Shown: piece by piece, positions 33,755 through 44,287 of the stretch
Layout: every line of letters begins with the position of its first letter
How positions within the stretch are numbered: position 1 is the stretch's first letter
Assembly (NCBI RefSeq): GCF_007176755.1
Contig: NZ_BJTV01000004.1
Coordinates: 310,001-374,000 of the forward strand
Direction of reading: 5' to 3'
DNA from: Streptomyces sp. 1-11
GTDB taxonomy: Bacteria; Actinomycetota; Actinomycetes; Streptomycetales; Streptomycetaceae
Length of the DNA: 64,000 nt
Program-made: the position numbers and the translations under genes
Notes under the pieces: generated by a model
Database searches by the model: none
Seen by the model: the letters and a program-made list of their open reading frames with translations, nothing else
Told to the model about the DNA's origin: nothing

Positions 33755-34540
33755 ATGTTCTGGGTCCTTCTGCTGATTCTGGCCTGGGCGTTCGCCGGCG
33801 TCGCGTGCACCCGGCTGTGCCTGGCCGCGGTCCGCTCGGCGGACCTCGACTCCGACGGCGTCCCGACGGACCCGGAGCACGATCTGACGCTGTACGAGGC
33901 CGCGTTCCTGTCCGGCGGCCCGGCGCGGGTCGCCGACGTCACCATGGTCTCCATGGCCCGGCAGCGGCGGCTGCTGCTCGCGCACACCGGCTGGGCCACG
34001 GTCGTGGACCCGCGCGGCCGCGACGACATCGAACGGTCCGTCATAGGCGCGATAGGGCCCGAGGGCCAGTCGAGGATCGCCCCGGTACGGGCGGCAGCGG
34101 CCGGCGCCGAGGCCGTACGGCGGCTCTCCGACGGGCTGGTGCGCGCGGGGCTCGCGGTGCCGGACGGCGCGCGGACGACCGTGGCGGACGGCGTCCGCCA
34201 GGTGCGGGCCGCCGCCCTGGCCGTGTGCGCGCTGGGGCTCGCCGCGCTGCTGATGCCGGCCCAGACCGGGATGCCGAGGTTCCTCGTCGCCCTGTGGTTC
34301 GCGCTGCCCCTCGTGCTGACCGTGAGCTGTCTGGCCATCGCCCGGATCGAGGCGCACCCCCGCTCGCGCTGGGCCTCGCCCGCCGGCCAGCGGCTGCTGG
34401 GCGCGCTGCCCCGGCGGCCGGCCGGTGACGGCGACGAGCGGTCCTTCCTGACGTCCGTCGCCGTGCGGGGCGTCCGGGCGGTCGGCGAGCCGGAACTGCG
34501 CGCGGCCTTCGCCCACCGCGACCAGCGCCGGGGGGAGTGA
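33755..34540 (+). CDS. TIGR04222 domain membrane protein
   Basis: 261 residues. An N-terminal membrane segment (FWVLLLILAWAFAGVACT) is followed by the TIGR04222 region (LTLYEAAFLSGGPARVADV ... RLLLAHTGWATV) and two further membrane segments near residues 150-185. The TIGR04222 domain occurs next to DUF692 genes, and in many relatives the C-terminus is a glycine/cysteine-rich tail suspected to be a modification substrate. This copy ends in a charged tail without cysteines, so it is unlikely to be the DUF692 substrate itself. Function unknown. Confidence 0.75.
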   Translation: MFWVLLLILAWAFAGVACTRLCLAAVRSADLDSDGVPTDPEHDLTLYEAAFLSGGPARVADVTMVSMARQRRLLLAHTGWATVVDPRGRDDIERSVIGAIGPEGQSRIAPVRAAAAGAEAVRRLSDGLVRAGLAVPDGARTTVADGVRQVRAAALAVCALGLAALLMPAQTGMPRFLVALWFALPLVLTVSCLAIARIEAHPRSRWASPAGQRLLGALPRRPAGDGDERSFLTSVAVRGVRAVGEPELRAAFAHRDQRRGE

Positions 34541-34687
34541 GACCGCGCGGCGGGGCGCACCGGGCGTATTGACGCAGACACCGCCGCGCGGTGCTTGCCT
34601 TCGCCCGGGGACGGACGAACCATCCCTTGTGTGATCGCCGGGCCGTGGCAGTCGTGCCACCGCCGCCGCGCACCGGAGGGATACGCG

Positions 34688-36313
34688 ATGAGAGCTGCCG
34701 CCCTGTACTCGGCCGCCGGGTCCCTGCTCCTGTCGGCCCTGGCCGCGGCTCCGGCGGACGGCGCCGCGGGCACGCCGTGGTCCGCCGAGTCGCGCGGGAC
34801 CGCGGTGGCCGTCCAGCGGGCGCGTGAGGCCGGCATCGCGTTCACGCGGTGCGACGGGCGGGACGCCCCGCGGAGCCTCGAGTGCGGCACGGTGCGCGTC
34901 CCGCTGGACTACGCGCGGCCCGGCGGCAGGCAGATCGAGCTGACCGTCAGCCGGGCCCGGGCCACCCAGAAGGACCCGCGCAACAGCAAGCGGAAGGTGC
35001 CCCGGCAGGGCGCCCTCGTCTACAACCCGGGCGGCCCCGGAGCCTCCGGCATGTACTTCCCGGCGGCCGGCGCCCGGCCCGAGTGGCGGCGGATCGCCGC
35101 CGCGTACGACCTCGTCGGCTATGCCCCGCGCGGGGTGGGCCGTTCGGCGCCGCTGTCCTGCGTGGCGCCCGATCGCTTCGTCCAGGCGCCCACCGATGCG
35201 CCGTTGCACCCCTCGGAGCGGTACAAGCGGCAGCGGATCGCCCGGGCGAAGGCGTACGCGCGCGGCTGCGCCGAGCGGTCGGGGAGCGCGCTGCGGTTCT
35301 ACAACTCGCTCAACAACGCCCGTGACCTGGACGTCCTGCGGGCGGCGCTGGGCGAGGACCGGCTGACCTACCTGGGCGCCTCGTACGGCACCTACTTCGG
35401 CGCGGTGTACGCGACGCTGTTCCCCTCGCACGTGCGGCGGATGGTGCTGGACTCGGCGGTGGACCCGGACCCGCAGAAGGTCTGGTATCGCGACAACCTC
35501 GACCAGTCCGCCGCGTTCGAGGACCGCTGGGCGGACTTCCGCGAGTGGGTCGCCCGGCACGACGACGTGTACCGGCTCGGGGCCACGCCCGCCGCGGTGC
35601 AGCTCGCCTACGACACCGCGCGCGGCCGGCTCGCGGGCAGGGCGGCGGGCGGTGTCGTAGGGCCGGGCCAGCTCCAGGACGCGTTCCTCATGGCCGGGTA
35701 CTACGACGACTACTGGCCGGGCCGGGCCGCCGCGCTGTCGTCCTATCTGAAGGGCGACGCCAGGGCGCTGGTGGCACTGGCCGCGCCGGACCGGGCGACG
35801 GCCGCCGGGGCGGAGAACGCGAGCGCGGTCTACACGGCCGTCGAGTGCAACGACGCGCCCTGGCCGACGGACTGGAGAGTGTGGGACCGCGACAACACCC
35901 GGCTGGCGCGCAGGGCGCCCTTCGAGACCTGGGACAACGCGTGGACGAACCTGCCCTGCGCCTACTGGCCGGCTCCCCGGCAGCAGCCGCTGGACGTGCG
36001 GACCGGGCCCGGTGAGCTGCCGCCGGTGCTGGTCCTGGCCGCCGAGCGGGACGCGGCCACACCGTACTCGGGCGCGCTGGAGATGAGCCGGCGGCTGGCC
36101 GGCTCGGCGCTGGTGACCGAGCGGGACGCCGGCACGCACGGCATCGCGGGCGGCCCCAACGCGTGCGTGAACGGCCACCTGGACGGCTACCTGCTCGAAG
36201 GCCGTGTCCCGGGGCGGCGCGCCGCGTGCGCGCCGCGCCCGGAGCCGAGACCCGGGGTCCGGGCGGCCGCCCGGCATCCCGAACGGGACGCCCTCAAGGG
36301 CAAGGCCGCCTGA
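34688..36313 (+). CDS. Secreted alpha/beta-hydrolase, tripeptidyl aminopeptidase type
   Basis: 541 residues. A signal peptide (MRAAALYSAAGSLLLSALAA) precedes an alpha/beta-hydrolase of the SlpD/E and Tap class: LVYNPGGPGASG (oxyanion region), GASYGTYFG with the nucleophile serine, LAAERDAATPY with the acidic residue and TERDAGTHGI with the histidine. All triad positions are present. It should trim tripeptides from the N-termini of secreted proteins. The ATG at 34688 has GGAGGG upstream. It ends near the convergent chdC gene. Substrate range is unknown. Confidence 0.88.
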   Translation: MRAAALYSAAGSLLLSALAAAPADGAAGTPWSAESRGTAVAVQRAREAGIAFTRCDGRDAPRSLECGTVRVPLDYARPGGRQIELTVSRARATQKDPRNSKRKVPRQGALVYNPGGPGASGMYFPAAGARPEWRRIAAAYDLVGYAPRGVGRSAPLSCVAPDRFVQAPTDAPLHPSERYKRQRIARAKAYARGCAERSGSALRFYNSLNNARDLDVLRAALGEDRLTYLGASYGTYFGAVYATLFPSHVRRMVLDSAVDPDPQKVWYRDNLDQSAAFEDRWADFREWVARHDDVYRLGATPAAVQLAYDTARGRLAGRAAGGVVGPGQLQDAFLMAGYYDDYWPGRAAALSSYLKGDARALVALAAPDRATAAGAENASAVYTAVECNDAPWPTDWRVWDRDNTRLARRAPFETWDNAWTNLPCAYWPAPRQQPLDVRTGPGELPPVLVLAAERDAATPYSGALEMSRRLAGSALVTERDAGTHGIAGGPNACVNGHLDGYLLEGRVPGRRAACAPRPEPRPGVRAAARHPERDALKGKAA

Positions 36314-36326
36314 GCCGGCCGGGCCG

Positions 36327-37058
36327 TCAGGCCAGGCCCGCCACCAGGTCGGCGATGTCCTTGCGGCGCCCCGTGAAGAACGGGACCTCCTCGCGGACGT
36401 GCCTGCGGGCCTCGGAGCCGCGCAGGTGGCGCATGAGGTCGACGATGCGGTACAGCTCGTCGGCCTCGAAGGCCAGCATCCACTCGTAGTCGCCGAGCGA
36501 GAAGGAGGCGACGGTGTTGGCGCGCACGTCCGGGTAGCCGCGGGCCATCTTGCCGTGGTCGGCGAGCATGCGGCGGCGGTCCTCGTCGGGCAGCAGGTAC
36601 CAGTCGTAGGAGCGCACGAAGGGGTAGACGCTCACGTAGTTGCGGGGCGTCTCGTCGGCGAGGAACGCCGGGATGTGCGAGCGGTTGAACTCGGCGGGGC
36701 GGTGCAGCGCCATGTTCGACCACACCGGCTCCAGCGCGCGGCCCAGCCTGGTGCGGCGGAAGAGGTTGTACGCCTCCTGGAGCTGGTCGCTGGTCTCGGC
36801 GTGCCACCAGATCATCAGGTCGGCGTCGGCACGCAGGCCGGAGACGTCGTACGTGCCGCGGACCGTCACGTCCTTCGCGGCGAGCTGGTCGAACAGCTCC
36901 TGGACCTCGTCGGCGTAGCCCGCGCGGTCCTCCGGGAGCACGTCCTTCAGCTTGAAGACGGACCACAGCGTGTAGCGGATGACCTCGTTGAGGTCCTTGG
37001 CCAGCTTGCCCTTGTTCGGGATCCTGCCGGTCTCGGTGGAGGGGGCGTCGTCACTCAT
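36327..37058 (-). CDS. chdC: Coproheme decarboxylase ChdC (HemQ)
   Basis: 243 residues of the chlorite-dismutase-like superfamily. It makes heme b from coproheme by two peroxide-dependent decarboxylations, the last step of the coproporphyrin route used by actinobacteria. [17 protein letters not shown] carries the conserved tyrosine of the ChdC active site, and [11 protein letters not shown] holds the proximal histidine. It lies 4 bases after the cgoX stop on the same strand, so the two last steps are co-expressed. The ATG at 37058 is the natural start. Length is usual. Confidence 0.93.
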   Translation of the reverse strand: MSDDAPSTETGRIPNKGKLAKDLNEVIRYTLWSVFKLKDVLPEDRAGYADEVQELFDQLAAKDVTVRGTYDVSGLRADADLMIWWHAETSDQLQEAYNLFRRTRLGRALEPVWSNMALHRPAEFNRSHIPAFLADETPRNYVSVYPFVRSYDWYLLPDEDRRRMLADHGKMARGYPDVRANTVASFSLGDYEWMLAFEADELYRIVDLMRHLRGSEARRHVREEVPFFTGRRKDIADLVAGLA

Positions 37059-37062
37059 GTTC

Positions 37063-38517
37063 CTATTCTCCCGCTCCGCCGTGCAGGCTCTGCACCGGGT
37101 CGGCCGTCAGCCTGCGCACACCGCCGAGGTCGCCGCCGAGCTGGTCCACGGCCGCGTGGGCGCTCGCGACGCAGGCCGGGATGCCGACGCCGTCGTACTG
37201 CGCGCCGCACACCGCGAGGCCCGGCAGCCCGGCGACGTGCTCGCGGACGCGGGCCACGCGCGCGTGGTGGCCCACCGGGTACTGGGGCAGCCCGTCGGTC
37301 CAGCGGGTGACCCGGGTCTCCAGCGGCACGGCGTCAAGGCCGGTGGCCTCGCGCAGGTCGTGCCGGGAGACGGCGACCAGTTCGGCGTCCTCGCGCTGGA
37401 GGATCTCGGTCTCGCCGTGCCGGCCGACCGAGGTGCGCAGCACGACCACGTCCGGGTCCTCCTCGGCGATCCAGCCCCACTTCCGGGACGCGAAGGTGGA
37501 GGCCTTGATGGTGCGGCCGTCGACGGGCGGCACCAGGAACCCGCTGCCCTCGGGCAGCGCCAGTCCGGTGCGCCGGTAGGCGAGGGTGACCAGGGCCATC
37601 GAGGCGTACTCGACGGCGGCGAGTTCGGCGGCGGCCCCCGGGGCCTCGGCGCTCAGCAGCGCGGCGGCGGCCGGCGCCGGCACGGCGACGATCACCGCGT
37701 CGGCCTCCAGCGTCCGCTCCCCCGCGGTGATCCGCCAGCGGCCGGACGCCTCCCGGCGCAGCCCGGTCGCCGGCGTGCGGCAGAGGATCTCGCCGCCGAG
37801 GGCGCGCACCGCGTCGGCGACCGCGAGCGGCAGCCGGCCCACACCGCCCTCGATGCCCATGAACACCGGCCCGGTCTGCCGCTTCGCCTCGGCCTCGGCC
37901 TGGATGCCGCGCACGGCCTCGGTGAGGGAGTCGTGGTCGCGGGCCGCCCGGAAGAGCTGCGGGACGGCCGAGCGCATCGAGATGCGGTAGGCGTCGCCCG
38001 CGTACACCCCGCCCAGGAGCGGTTCCACCAACCGGTCGACGACCTCCCGGCCGAGCCGCGCGGCCACGTACTCGCCGACCGCCACGTCGTCGCCGATCTC
38101 GGTGCGGGGCAGTTCGGCGTCGCGCTCGATACGGGCGAGGCCCTCGTCGGACAGCACGCCGGCGAGGGCGGCCGCGGTGCCGGGAACGCCCATCACATGC
38201 CCCTTGGGCATGGGGCGCAGGGCGCCGCGGGTCCAGATCGAGGCGGTCGCGGTGGCCGGCGGCTGCAGCCGCTCGCCGAGGCCCACCTCGCGCGCGAGGG
38301 CCACCGCCTCGGGCCGGCGGGCCAGCATCGACTCGGCGCCCAGGTCCACCCGGACGCCGGCGATCTCGCCGGGGAGCAGCTTTCCGCCGACCCGGTCGGA
38401 GGCCTCGAGCACGGTCACCCGGGCGCCGCGCCGCAGCAGCCGGTGGGCGGCGGCCAGCCCCGAGATCCCGGCTCCCACGACGACGACGTGCCCGTACCGC
38501 GTACCCGTTGTGCTCAT
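37063..38517 (-). CDS. cgoX: Coproporphyrinogen III oxidase CgoX (HemY/HemG type)
   Basis: 484 residues; an FAD enzyme that oxidises coproporphyrinogen III to coproporphyrin III in the Gram-positive heme route. The FAD motif is [18 protein letters not shown], followed by [11 protein letters not shown], and [21 protein letters not shown] is the C-terminal FAD-binding end. Streptomyces genomes usually name it hemG or hemY. It is the first gene of a two-gene unit with chdC. The ATG at 38517 is placed so that the FAD motif begins at residue 10. hemE lies about 4 kb away. Confidence 0.93.
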   Translation of the reverse strand: MSTTGTRYGHVVVVGAGISGLAAAHRLLRRGARVTVLEASDRVGGKLLPGEIAGVRVDLGAESMLARRPEAVALAREVGLGERLQPPATATASIWTRGALRPMPKGHVMGVPGTAAALAGVLSDEGLARIERDAELPRTEIGDDVAVGEYVAARLGREVVDRLVEPLLGGVYAGDAYRISMRSAVPQLFRAARDHDSLTEAVRGIQAEAEAKRQTGPVFMGIEGGVGRLPLAVADAVRALGGEILCRTPATGLRREASGRWRITAGERTLEADAVIVAVPAPAAAALLSAEAPGAAAELAAVEYASMALVTLAYRRTGLALPEGSGFLVPPVDGRTIKASTFASRKWGWIAEEDPDVVVLRTSVGRHGETEILQREDAELVAVSRHDLREATGLDAVPLETRVTRWTDGLPQYPVGHHARVARVREHVAGLPGLAVCGAQYDGVGIPACVASAHAAVDQLGGDLGGVRRLTADPVQSLHGGAGE

Positions 38518-38690
38518 GGCCCCCACTCTCTCAGACCCCGCCCGCGGTCCCGCCCCGGCCCGGTGTCCGGTACGAGTCCGGACCGTGACCGCATCGGAAC
38601 CGGCGGACCCCAACGTCCCGGGCCGCCCGGGCGTCGAAGGAGCGTCAGAGGTCACAGCCGTCGTGTCTCACCGCCATCGGGGGTAACGCC

Positions 38691-39656
38691 ATGCGCGCAC
38701 CACGTCCCGTACGAACCGTCCGGGCCCTCACCGGGGTCCTGCTCGCCGCCTGTCTGGCGCTGGCCGGGTGCAGCGCCGGCGGGGACTCGGGCGCCGGTGA
38801 CGCCAAGTCCGCCGCGGACGGCGCGGCGTCGCAGGCGGGCGCCGGCGGCAGCGGGGCGCAGGACGCGAAGTCCGCCCGCCGGGCGGGAGCGGCCGCGCCG
38901 AGCGCCGTCATCCGCACCGCCTCGCTCACCGTCGAGGTCAAGGACGTGCCCAAGGCGCTGGACGAGGCCCGTACGACCGCCGAGAGCGCGGGCGGTTACG
39001 TCGGCTCCGAGAACACCGGCCGGGACGCCGACGGCCACGAGTACACGCGCGTGGTGCTGCGAGTGCCGGCCGCGCGGTACGAGGAGGTCCTGGGCGATCT
39101 GCAGGGCACGGGACGGCTCGTCGAGCGCACCGTCAAGGCACAGGACGTCACCGACCAGGTGGTGGACGTGGAGAGCCGGGTGAAGTCGCAGCGGGCGAGC
39201 GTGGCCCGGATCCGGACGCTGATGGACCGGGCGGACAAGCTGAGCGACGTCGTCACCCTGGAGGGCGAGCTGAGCAGCCGGGAGGCGGACCTGGAGGCGC
39301 TGCTCGCCCGCCAGGCGTCCCTGAAGGACCGCACCAGCCTGGCGACCATCACCTTGTCGCTGTCCGGGACGCCGGTGCGGAAGGCCGCCGAGGACGGCAC
39401 GCCCGGCTTCGCGGACGCGCTGTCGGGCGGCTGGCACGCGTTCGTCACGATGCTGCGCTGGATCGCCCTCGTCCTGGGCGCGCTGCTGCCGTTCGCGGCG
39501 CTCGCCGCCGTGCTGGCGCTGGTGTGGGCGCGGCTCGTCCGCCCGCGGCTGCGGCGCCGCCAGGAGCCGGTACCCGCGCCGGTGCCCGCCGCGCCGGGCA
39601 CGCTGCCGCACGCGCGTCCGGCGGCGGACCCGGCGCGCGAGCCCGGCCGGGACTGA
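38691..39656 (+). CDS. DUF4349 lipoprotein with C-terminal membrane segment
   Basis: 321 residues. The signal peptide ends in the lipobox LALAGC. After an Ala/Gly/Ser linker comes a DUF4349 domain with a long helical section (KSQRASVARIRTLMDRADKL...), then a membrane segment (IALVLGALLPFAALAAVLAL) and a basic tail, so the protein is held to the membrane at both ends. DUF4349 proteins are widespread envelope proteins without a known enzyme activity. The ATG at 38691 has a GGGGG stretch upstream. Confidence 0.8.
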   Translation: MRAPRPVRTVRALTGVLLAACLALAGCSAGGDSGAGDAKSAADGAASQAGAGGSGAQDAKSARRAGAAAPSAVIRTASLTVEVKDVPKALDEARTTAESAGGYVGSENTGRDADGHEYTRVVLRVPAARYEEVLGDLQGTGRLVERTVKAQDVTDQVVDVESRVKSQRASVARIRTLMDRADKLSDVVTLEGELSSREADLEALLARQASLKDRTSLATITLSLSGTPVRKAAEDGTPGFADALSGGWHAFVTMLRWIALVLGALLPFAALAAVLALVWARLVRPRLRRRQEPVPAPVPAAPGTLPHARPAADPAREPGRD

Positions 39657-39717
39657 CGCGCCGGCGCCGGGCGGGCCCGCCCGGCGCCGGAACGACCGCG
39701 CACCGTAGCGTGTTCGC

Positions 39718-41118
39718 ATGAGCATGAACGGTGGGCGGGACGGCAGGCGCCGGCTGGTGGTGATCGGCGGCGACGCCGCGGGGATGTCCGCGGCGTCGCA
39801 GGCGCGCCGGATGCTGGGCCCGGACGAACTGGAGATCGTGGCCTTCGAACGGGGCCACTTCAGCTCCTACTCGGCGTGCGGGATCCCGTACTGGGTGGGC
39901 GGCGACGTGCCCGAGCGCGACGGGCTGATCGCGCGCAGCCCGCAGGAGCACCGCGCGCGCGGGATCGACCTGCGGATGCGCACCGAGGTCGTCGAGATCG
40001 ACGTGCCCGGGCAGCGGGTGCGCGCGCGTGACGTCGATTCCGGCGGGGAGTCGTGGACGGCGTACGACCGGCTCGTCATCGCCACCGGCGCCCGCCCGGT
40101 CCGCCCCGACATGCCGGGCGTGGACGCGCCCGGTGTGCACGGGGTGCAGACCCTGGACGACGGCGAGGCGCTGCTGGACTCGCTGGAGCGGGCGCCCGGG
40201 CGCCGCGCGGTGGTCGTGGGCGCCGGGTACATCGGCGTGGAGATGGCCGAGGCGCTGATCAACCGGGGCTTCGAGGTGACGGTCGTCAACCGCGGCAAGG
40301 AGCCCATGTCGACCCTGGACCCGGACATGGGGCGCATGGTGCACCGGGCCATGGAGGGCCTCGGCATCACCATGGTGAACGACGCCGAGGTGACCAAGCT
40401 GCTCACCGGCGACGACGGCCGGGTCCGCGCGGTGGCCACCGAGGACGCCGAGTACCCGGCGGACATCGTGGTCCTCGGCATCGGCGTGCGCCCGGAGACC
40501 TCGCTCGCCCGCGCTGCGGGGCTGCCCGTAGGCGCCCACGGCGGCCTGCTCACCGACCTCGCGATGCGGGTGCGCGGCCACGAGGACATCTGGGCGGGCG
40601 GCGACTGCGTGGAGGTGCTGAACCTGGTCTCGGGGCAGGAGCAGTACGTTCCGCTGGGCACCCACGCCAACAAGCACGGCCAGGTCATCGGCACCAACGC
40701 GGGCGGCGGCTACGCCACCTTCCCGGGTGTGGTGGGCACGGCCGTCAGCAAGGTATGCGACCTGGAGATCGCCCGCACCGGCCTGCGCGAGAAGGACGCC
40801 CGCCGGGTGGGCCTGCGGTTCGAGACGGTCACCGTCGAGTCGACCAGCCGGGCCGGCTACTACCCCGGCGCCTCCCCGATGACGGTCAAGATGCTCGCCG
40901 AGCGCGGCACGGGCCGGCTGCTCGGCGTCCAGATCGTCGGCAGGGAGGGCGCGGGCAAGCGGGTCGACATCGCGGCGGTGGCGCTCACCGCGCAGATGAC
41001 GGTGCAGCAGATGACGGCCCTCGACCTCGGGTACGCCCCGCCCTTCTCGCCGGTGTGGGATCCGGTCCTGGTGGCGGCGAGAAAGGCGACGGCGAAGGTG
41101 CGGGCCGGTCAGCGGTAG
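39718..41118 (+). CDS. CoA-disulfide-reductase-like FAD oxidoreductase
   Basis: 466 residues of the pyridine nucleotide-disulfide oxidoreductase family. FAD motif LVVIGGDAAGMSAASQA, single redox cysteine in YSACGIPYWVGG, NAD(P) motif AVVVGAGYIGVEMAEAL, and a C-terminal dimerisation domain. A lone cysteine instead of a CxxxxC pair puts it with CoA-disulfide reductases, NADH oxidases/peroxidases and related polysulfide enzymes. It could handle CoA or mycothiol disulfides or peroxides; the sequence does not decide. It stands as a single gene, converging on a small gene 5 bases away. Confidence 0.88.
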   Translation: MSMNGGRDGRRRLVVIGGDAAGMSAASQARRMLGPDELEIVAFERGHFSSYSACGIPYWVGGDVPERDGLIARSPQEHRARGIDLRMRTEVVEIDVPGQRVRARDVDSGGESWTAYDRLVIATGARPVRPDMPGVDAPGVHGVQTLDDGEALLDSLERAPGRRAVVVGAGYIGVEMAEALINRGFEVTVVNRGKEPMSTLDPDMGRMVHRAMEGLGITMVNDAEVTKLLTGDDGRVRAVATEDAEYPADIVVLGIGVRPETSLARAAGLPVGAHGGLLTDLAMRVRGHEDIWAGGDCVEVLNLVSGQEQYVPLGTHANKHGQVIGTNAGGGYATFPGVVGTAVSKVCDLEIARTGLREKDARRVGLRFETVTVESTSRAGYYPGASPMTVKMLAERGTGRLLGVQIVGREGAGKRVDIAAVALTAQMTVQQMTALDLGYAPPFSPVWDPVLVAARKATAKVRAGQR

Positions 41119-41123
41119 GCGGT

Positions 41124-41414
41124 TCAGGCCGTAGTGCTGATCCGCGGCAGGGAGGTGACGCCCCCGCCAGCCGTCACCGCGGCGGGCTGCTCCCCCGCGG
41201 GCCTCGCGTGCGAGGCGGCCGGCCGGGTGGAGCGCAGCCGGTGGCTCACCGCCTCGTCCAGGGTCACCGGCCGCTGCATCTGCGCCGCCAGCCGTCCGGC
41301 CTCCTGGCCGAGCCGGGCGACGTCCTCCCAGGGGAGCCGTACCACCAAGGACAGTTCGGCCTCGCCGTCGGGCAGCGCCTGCATCGCCGTCACCTGCGGA
41401 GCGTTCGCACTCAT
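41124..41414 (-). CDS. Small hypothetical protein
   Basis: 96 residues. MSANAPQVTAMQALP is followed by a short amphipathic helical part (LPWEDVARLGQEAGRLAAQM) and a basic disordered tail. No family is recognised. The ATG at 41414 has GAGGAT 7-9 bases upstream, which supports translation. It diverges from the rhomboid gene with a 92-base gap and converges on the oxidoreductase gene. Confidence 0.6.
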   Translation of the reverse strand: MSANAPQVTAMQALPDGEAELSLVVRLPWEDVARLGQEAGRLAAQMQRPVTLDEAVSHRLRSTRPAASHARPAGEQPAAVTAGGGVTSLPRISTTA

Positions 41415-41506
41415 CGCCTGATCCTCACGTCGGTTGACAGGAGATACGGGGCCCGCCCCGGCGGCGTTCACCGATTCACCCGCCGTATCCCGGGCAGTAC
41501 TCCTGT

Positions 41507-42331
41507 GTGGTCATCCCCGTCCATGACGTGAACCCGGCACGTCGCACCCCGTACGTGACGTACGCCCTCATAGCCGCCAACGTGCTCGTCTTCCTCGCCA
41601 TGCCCGGCGGCGCCGGTTCCGTGCCGGGCTCGGGCGAACTGGCGCGGCTGTGCCATCTGCAGGCCTTCATGGACCACTACGCGGCGGTGCCCCGGGAGCT
41701 GATCCACGGCCGGATGCCCCGGCTGGTGCCGACCGGCGCGGTGGGAGTGGGCCCGCACGGCCCGGGCTGCGTGGTGGCGCCGCCCGGCTACGACAAGTCC
41801 CCGGCGCTGTCCGTGTTCACGGCGATGTTCGTGCACGGCGGCTGGCTGCACCTGCTGGGCAACATGCTCTTCCTGCTGATCTTCGGCAACAACGTCGAGG
41901 ACCGGATGGGCCACATCCGCTACTTCCTCTTCTACGTCTTCTGCGGCTACGCGGCCGGTTACGGCTTCGCGCTGCTCAACGCCTCCTCCGCGGACCCGCT
42001 GATCGGGGCGTCCGGGGCGATCGCCGGTGTGCTGGGGGCGTACCTGGTGCTGTACCCCAGGGCCCGGGTCTGGGTGCTGGTGCCGTTCCTGGTCTTCCTG
42101 CCGCTGCGGCTGCCCGCCTGGCTGGTGCTGGGCTTCTGGTTCGGGCTGCAGGCGGTGTACTCCTCCGGGCACGGCGTGTCCGGGGCCGGGACGGTGGCCT
42201 ACTCGGCCCATGTGGTGGGCTTCGTGGTGGGCATGCTGCTGGCCTGGCCGCTCAAGCCGGGCACCCCGCCGCCGCCGGAGCCGCGCCGCCTGGTGTTCGG
42301 CAGGCAGGCGCGGCCCCGCCAGGTGTGGTGA
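41507..42331 (+). CDS. Rhomboid-family intramembrane serine protease
   Basis: 274 residues with six membrane segments. The catalytic serine lies in LIGASGAIAGV and the histidine in VAYSAHVVGF; the conserved HGGWLHLLGNMLFL precedes them. It should cleave transmembrane segments in the cell membrane. A loop of about 70 residues between the first and second segment contains a Pro/Gly-rich part with two cysteines, slightly longer than usual. The start GTG at 41507 lacks a strong ribosome binding site. It converges on hemE. Confidence 0.9.
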   Translation: MVIPVHDVNPARRTPYVTYALIAANVLVFLAMPGGAGSVPGSGELARLCHLQAFMDHYAAVPRELIHGRMPRLVPTGAVGVGPHGPGCVVAPPGYDKSPALSVFTAMFVHGGWLHLLGNMLFLLIFGNNVEDRMGHIRYFLFYVFCGYAAGYGFALLNASSADPLIGASGAIAGVLGAYLVLYPRARVWVLVPFLVFLPLRLPAWLVLGFWFGLQAVYSSGHGVSGAGTVAYSAHVVGFVVGMLLAWPLKPGTPPPPEPRRLVFGRQARPRQVW

Positions 42332-42365
42332 GCCGGTGCGGTGAGCCCGCGGCGAGCGGCCGCGC

Positions 42366-43433
42366 TCAGCGGGCGCTGCGGGTGTGGACGTAGTCCACGA
42401 GCCGGGTCAGCGCGTCCGGGTCGGTGTTCGGCATGACGCCGTGGCCGAGGTTGAAGACGTGCCCCTCGAGGCCGGCGGCCGCGTCGAGCACCTCGGCGGC
42501 GCGGGCCTCGACGGTGTCCTTGTCGGTGAACAGCACCGTCGGGTCGAGGTTGCCCTGGAGCGCCTTGCCGGGGCCGACCCGGCGGGCGGCCTCGTCCAGC
42601 GGGACGCGCCAGTCGACGCCGACCACGTCCGCGCCGGCCTCGCCCATCAGCCCCAGCAGCTCGCCGGTGCCGACGCCGAAGTGGATGCGCGGGACGCCGT
42701 ACCCGGCGACGGCGTCGAACACCTTCGCCGAGGCGGACATGACCGACCTGCGGTAGTCGGCCGGGGCCAGCGCGCCGGCCCAGGAGTCGAAGAGCTGCAC
42801 CGCGGAGGCGCCCGCCTCGATCTGCACCTTCAGGAACGCGGCCGTGATGTCGGCGAGGCGGTCCAGCAGGTCGGCCCAGAGCTGCGGGTCGCCGTACATC
42901 ATCGCCTTGGCGTTCTCGTACGTGCGCGAGGGGCCGCCCTCGACCAGGTAGCTGGCCAGGGTGAACGGCGCGCCGGCGAACCCGATCAGCGGGGTGGCGC
43001 CCAGCTCGCGGGTGAGCATGCCGATCGCCTCGGTGACGTAGGAGACGTCCTCGGGGGTCAGGTCGCGCAGCCGGGCGAGGTCGGCGCGGGTGCGCACCGG
43101 CTGCTCCACGACCGGGCCGACGCCGGGCTTGATGTCGAGGTCGAGGCCGATGGCCTTGAGCGGGACGACGATGTCGCTGAAGTAGATGGCCGCGTCCACG
43201 TCGTGCCGGCGCACCGGCTGCAGCGTGATCTCGGTGACCAGCTCGGGCCGCATGCAGGACTCGAGCATGGCGACGCCCTCGCGCACCTTGCGGTACTCGG
43301 GCAGCGAGCGGCCGGCCTGGCGCATGAACCACACGGGGGTGTGCGGCACGGGTTCGCGCCTGCACGCCTTGAGGAAGGCGCTGTCGTACGTCGCGGTCGG
43401 CTGCTTGCCCGTGGGGCTTGGGTTGGCACTCAC
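42366..43433 (-). CDS. hemE: Uroporphyrinogen decarboxylase HemE
   Basis: 355 residues; converts uroporphyrinogen III to coproporphyrinogen III, supplying the substrate for Cgo[17 protein letters not shown] is the family signature near the start, and [18 protein letters not shown] and [13 protein letters not shown] are further conserved sites. The GTG at 43433 gives the usual length; longer frames upstream are spurious. It diverges from the DUF3000 gene, with which it shares a 96-base promoter region. Confidence 0.96.
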   Translation of the reverse strand: MSANPSPTGKQPTATYDSAFLKACRREPVPHTPVWFMRQAGRSLPEYRKVREGVAMLESCMRPELVTEITLQPVRRHDVDAAIYFSDIVVPLKAIGLDLDIKPGVGPVVEQPVRTRADLARLRDLTPEDVSYVTEAIGMLTRELGATPLIGFAGAPFTLASYLVEGGPSRTYENAKAMMYGDPQLWADLLDRLADITAAFLKVQIEAGASAVQLFDSWAGALAPADYRRSVMSASAKVFDAVAGYGVPRIHFGVGTGELLGLMGEAGADVVGVDWRVPLDEAARRVGPGKALQGNLDPTVLFTDKDTVEARAAEVLDAAAGLEGHVFNLGHGVMPNTDPDALTRLVDYVHTRSAR

Positions 43434-43529
43434 GTCGGCAAGTCTCGCACGCCCGCGAAGCGAGAAGTGCGCCCGCCCCAAGGGGTGTCCTCCCTGCACG
43501 GGGGCGCTGTTCCCCTTACTCTTCCCCGC

Positions 43530-44207
43530 ATGGCTGCGGCTCAGGGACGACTGTCGGACGGCGCTGACGGAATGGACGACGCGAAGGACTCCGCCCAGGC
43601 GGAGGGCGGGACGGGCACGGGGGCGCCGCCGGCGTTCCTGGCCGCGGTCGACGCGTTGCGCACCGCGCGGCTGCGGCCGCAGATCGAGGTGGAGCCGACG
43701 CCCGCCCCGCAGCGGCTCGCCCCTTTCGCGTACGCGCTCGAGGCCGCGGTGGTGGACGACGACGAGGACCTGGCCGACGGCCGGCTGGTGCTGCTGCACG
43801 ACCCGGCCGGGCACGAAGCCTGGCAGGGCGGTTTCCGGCTGGTGACGCTGGTGCGCGCGGAGCTGGAGCCGGAGATGGCGGCCGATCCGCTGCTGCCGGA
43901 GGTGTGCTGGTCGTGGCTGACCGGGGCGCTGCAGGCGCGCGGGCTGACGTACGGCGAGCCGAGCGGCACCGTCACGCGCGCGAGCTCGCACTACTTCGGC
44001 GGGCTCTCCGCCCGCCCGGCCGCCTCCCAGATCGAGATCCGCGCCTCCTGGACGCCGCGCGAGGGCCTCGGCGGGGTGCCGGACACCGCCGCGCACCTCG
44101 CCTCCTGGTGCGATCTGCTGGCGCAGGTGGGCGGGCTCCCGCCGGCCGGTCCGGGCGACGCCTCGGTGGTGACCCTGCCGCAGCGCAGGGGTCCGCAGTC
44201 ACGGTGA
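43530..44207 (+). CDS. DUF3000 family protein
   Basis: 225 residues. An Ala/Gly/Asp-rich start is followed by the DUF3000 region ([20 protein letters not shown] ... [19 protein letters not shown] ... SSHYFGGL). The family is an actinobacterial orthologous group always found next to hemE, with no known function. The ATG at 43530 gives the conserved length. It lies divergent to hemE and upstream of the orphan response regulator. Confidence 0.8.
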   Translation: MAAAQGRLSDGADGMDDAKDSAQAEGGTGTGAPPAFLAAVDALRTARLRPQIEVEPTPAPQRLAPFAYALEAAVVDDDEDLADGRLVLLHDPAGHEAWQGGFRLVTLVRAELEPEMAADPLLPEVCWSWLTGALQARGLTYGEPSGTVTRASSHYFGGLSARPAASQIEIRASWTPREGLGGVPDTAAHLASWCDLLAQVGGLPPAGPGDASVVTLPQRRGPQSR

Positions 44208-44287
44208 CCCGGGCGCCGGCCGTGCCGGGTTCATCCTGATGGGCGTCCCATTGACTCTCTCTTTGTCGATACGGCCACTTTCTGCAC

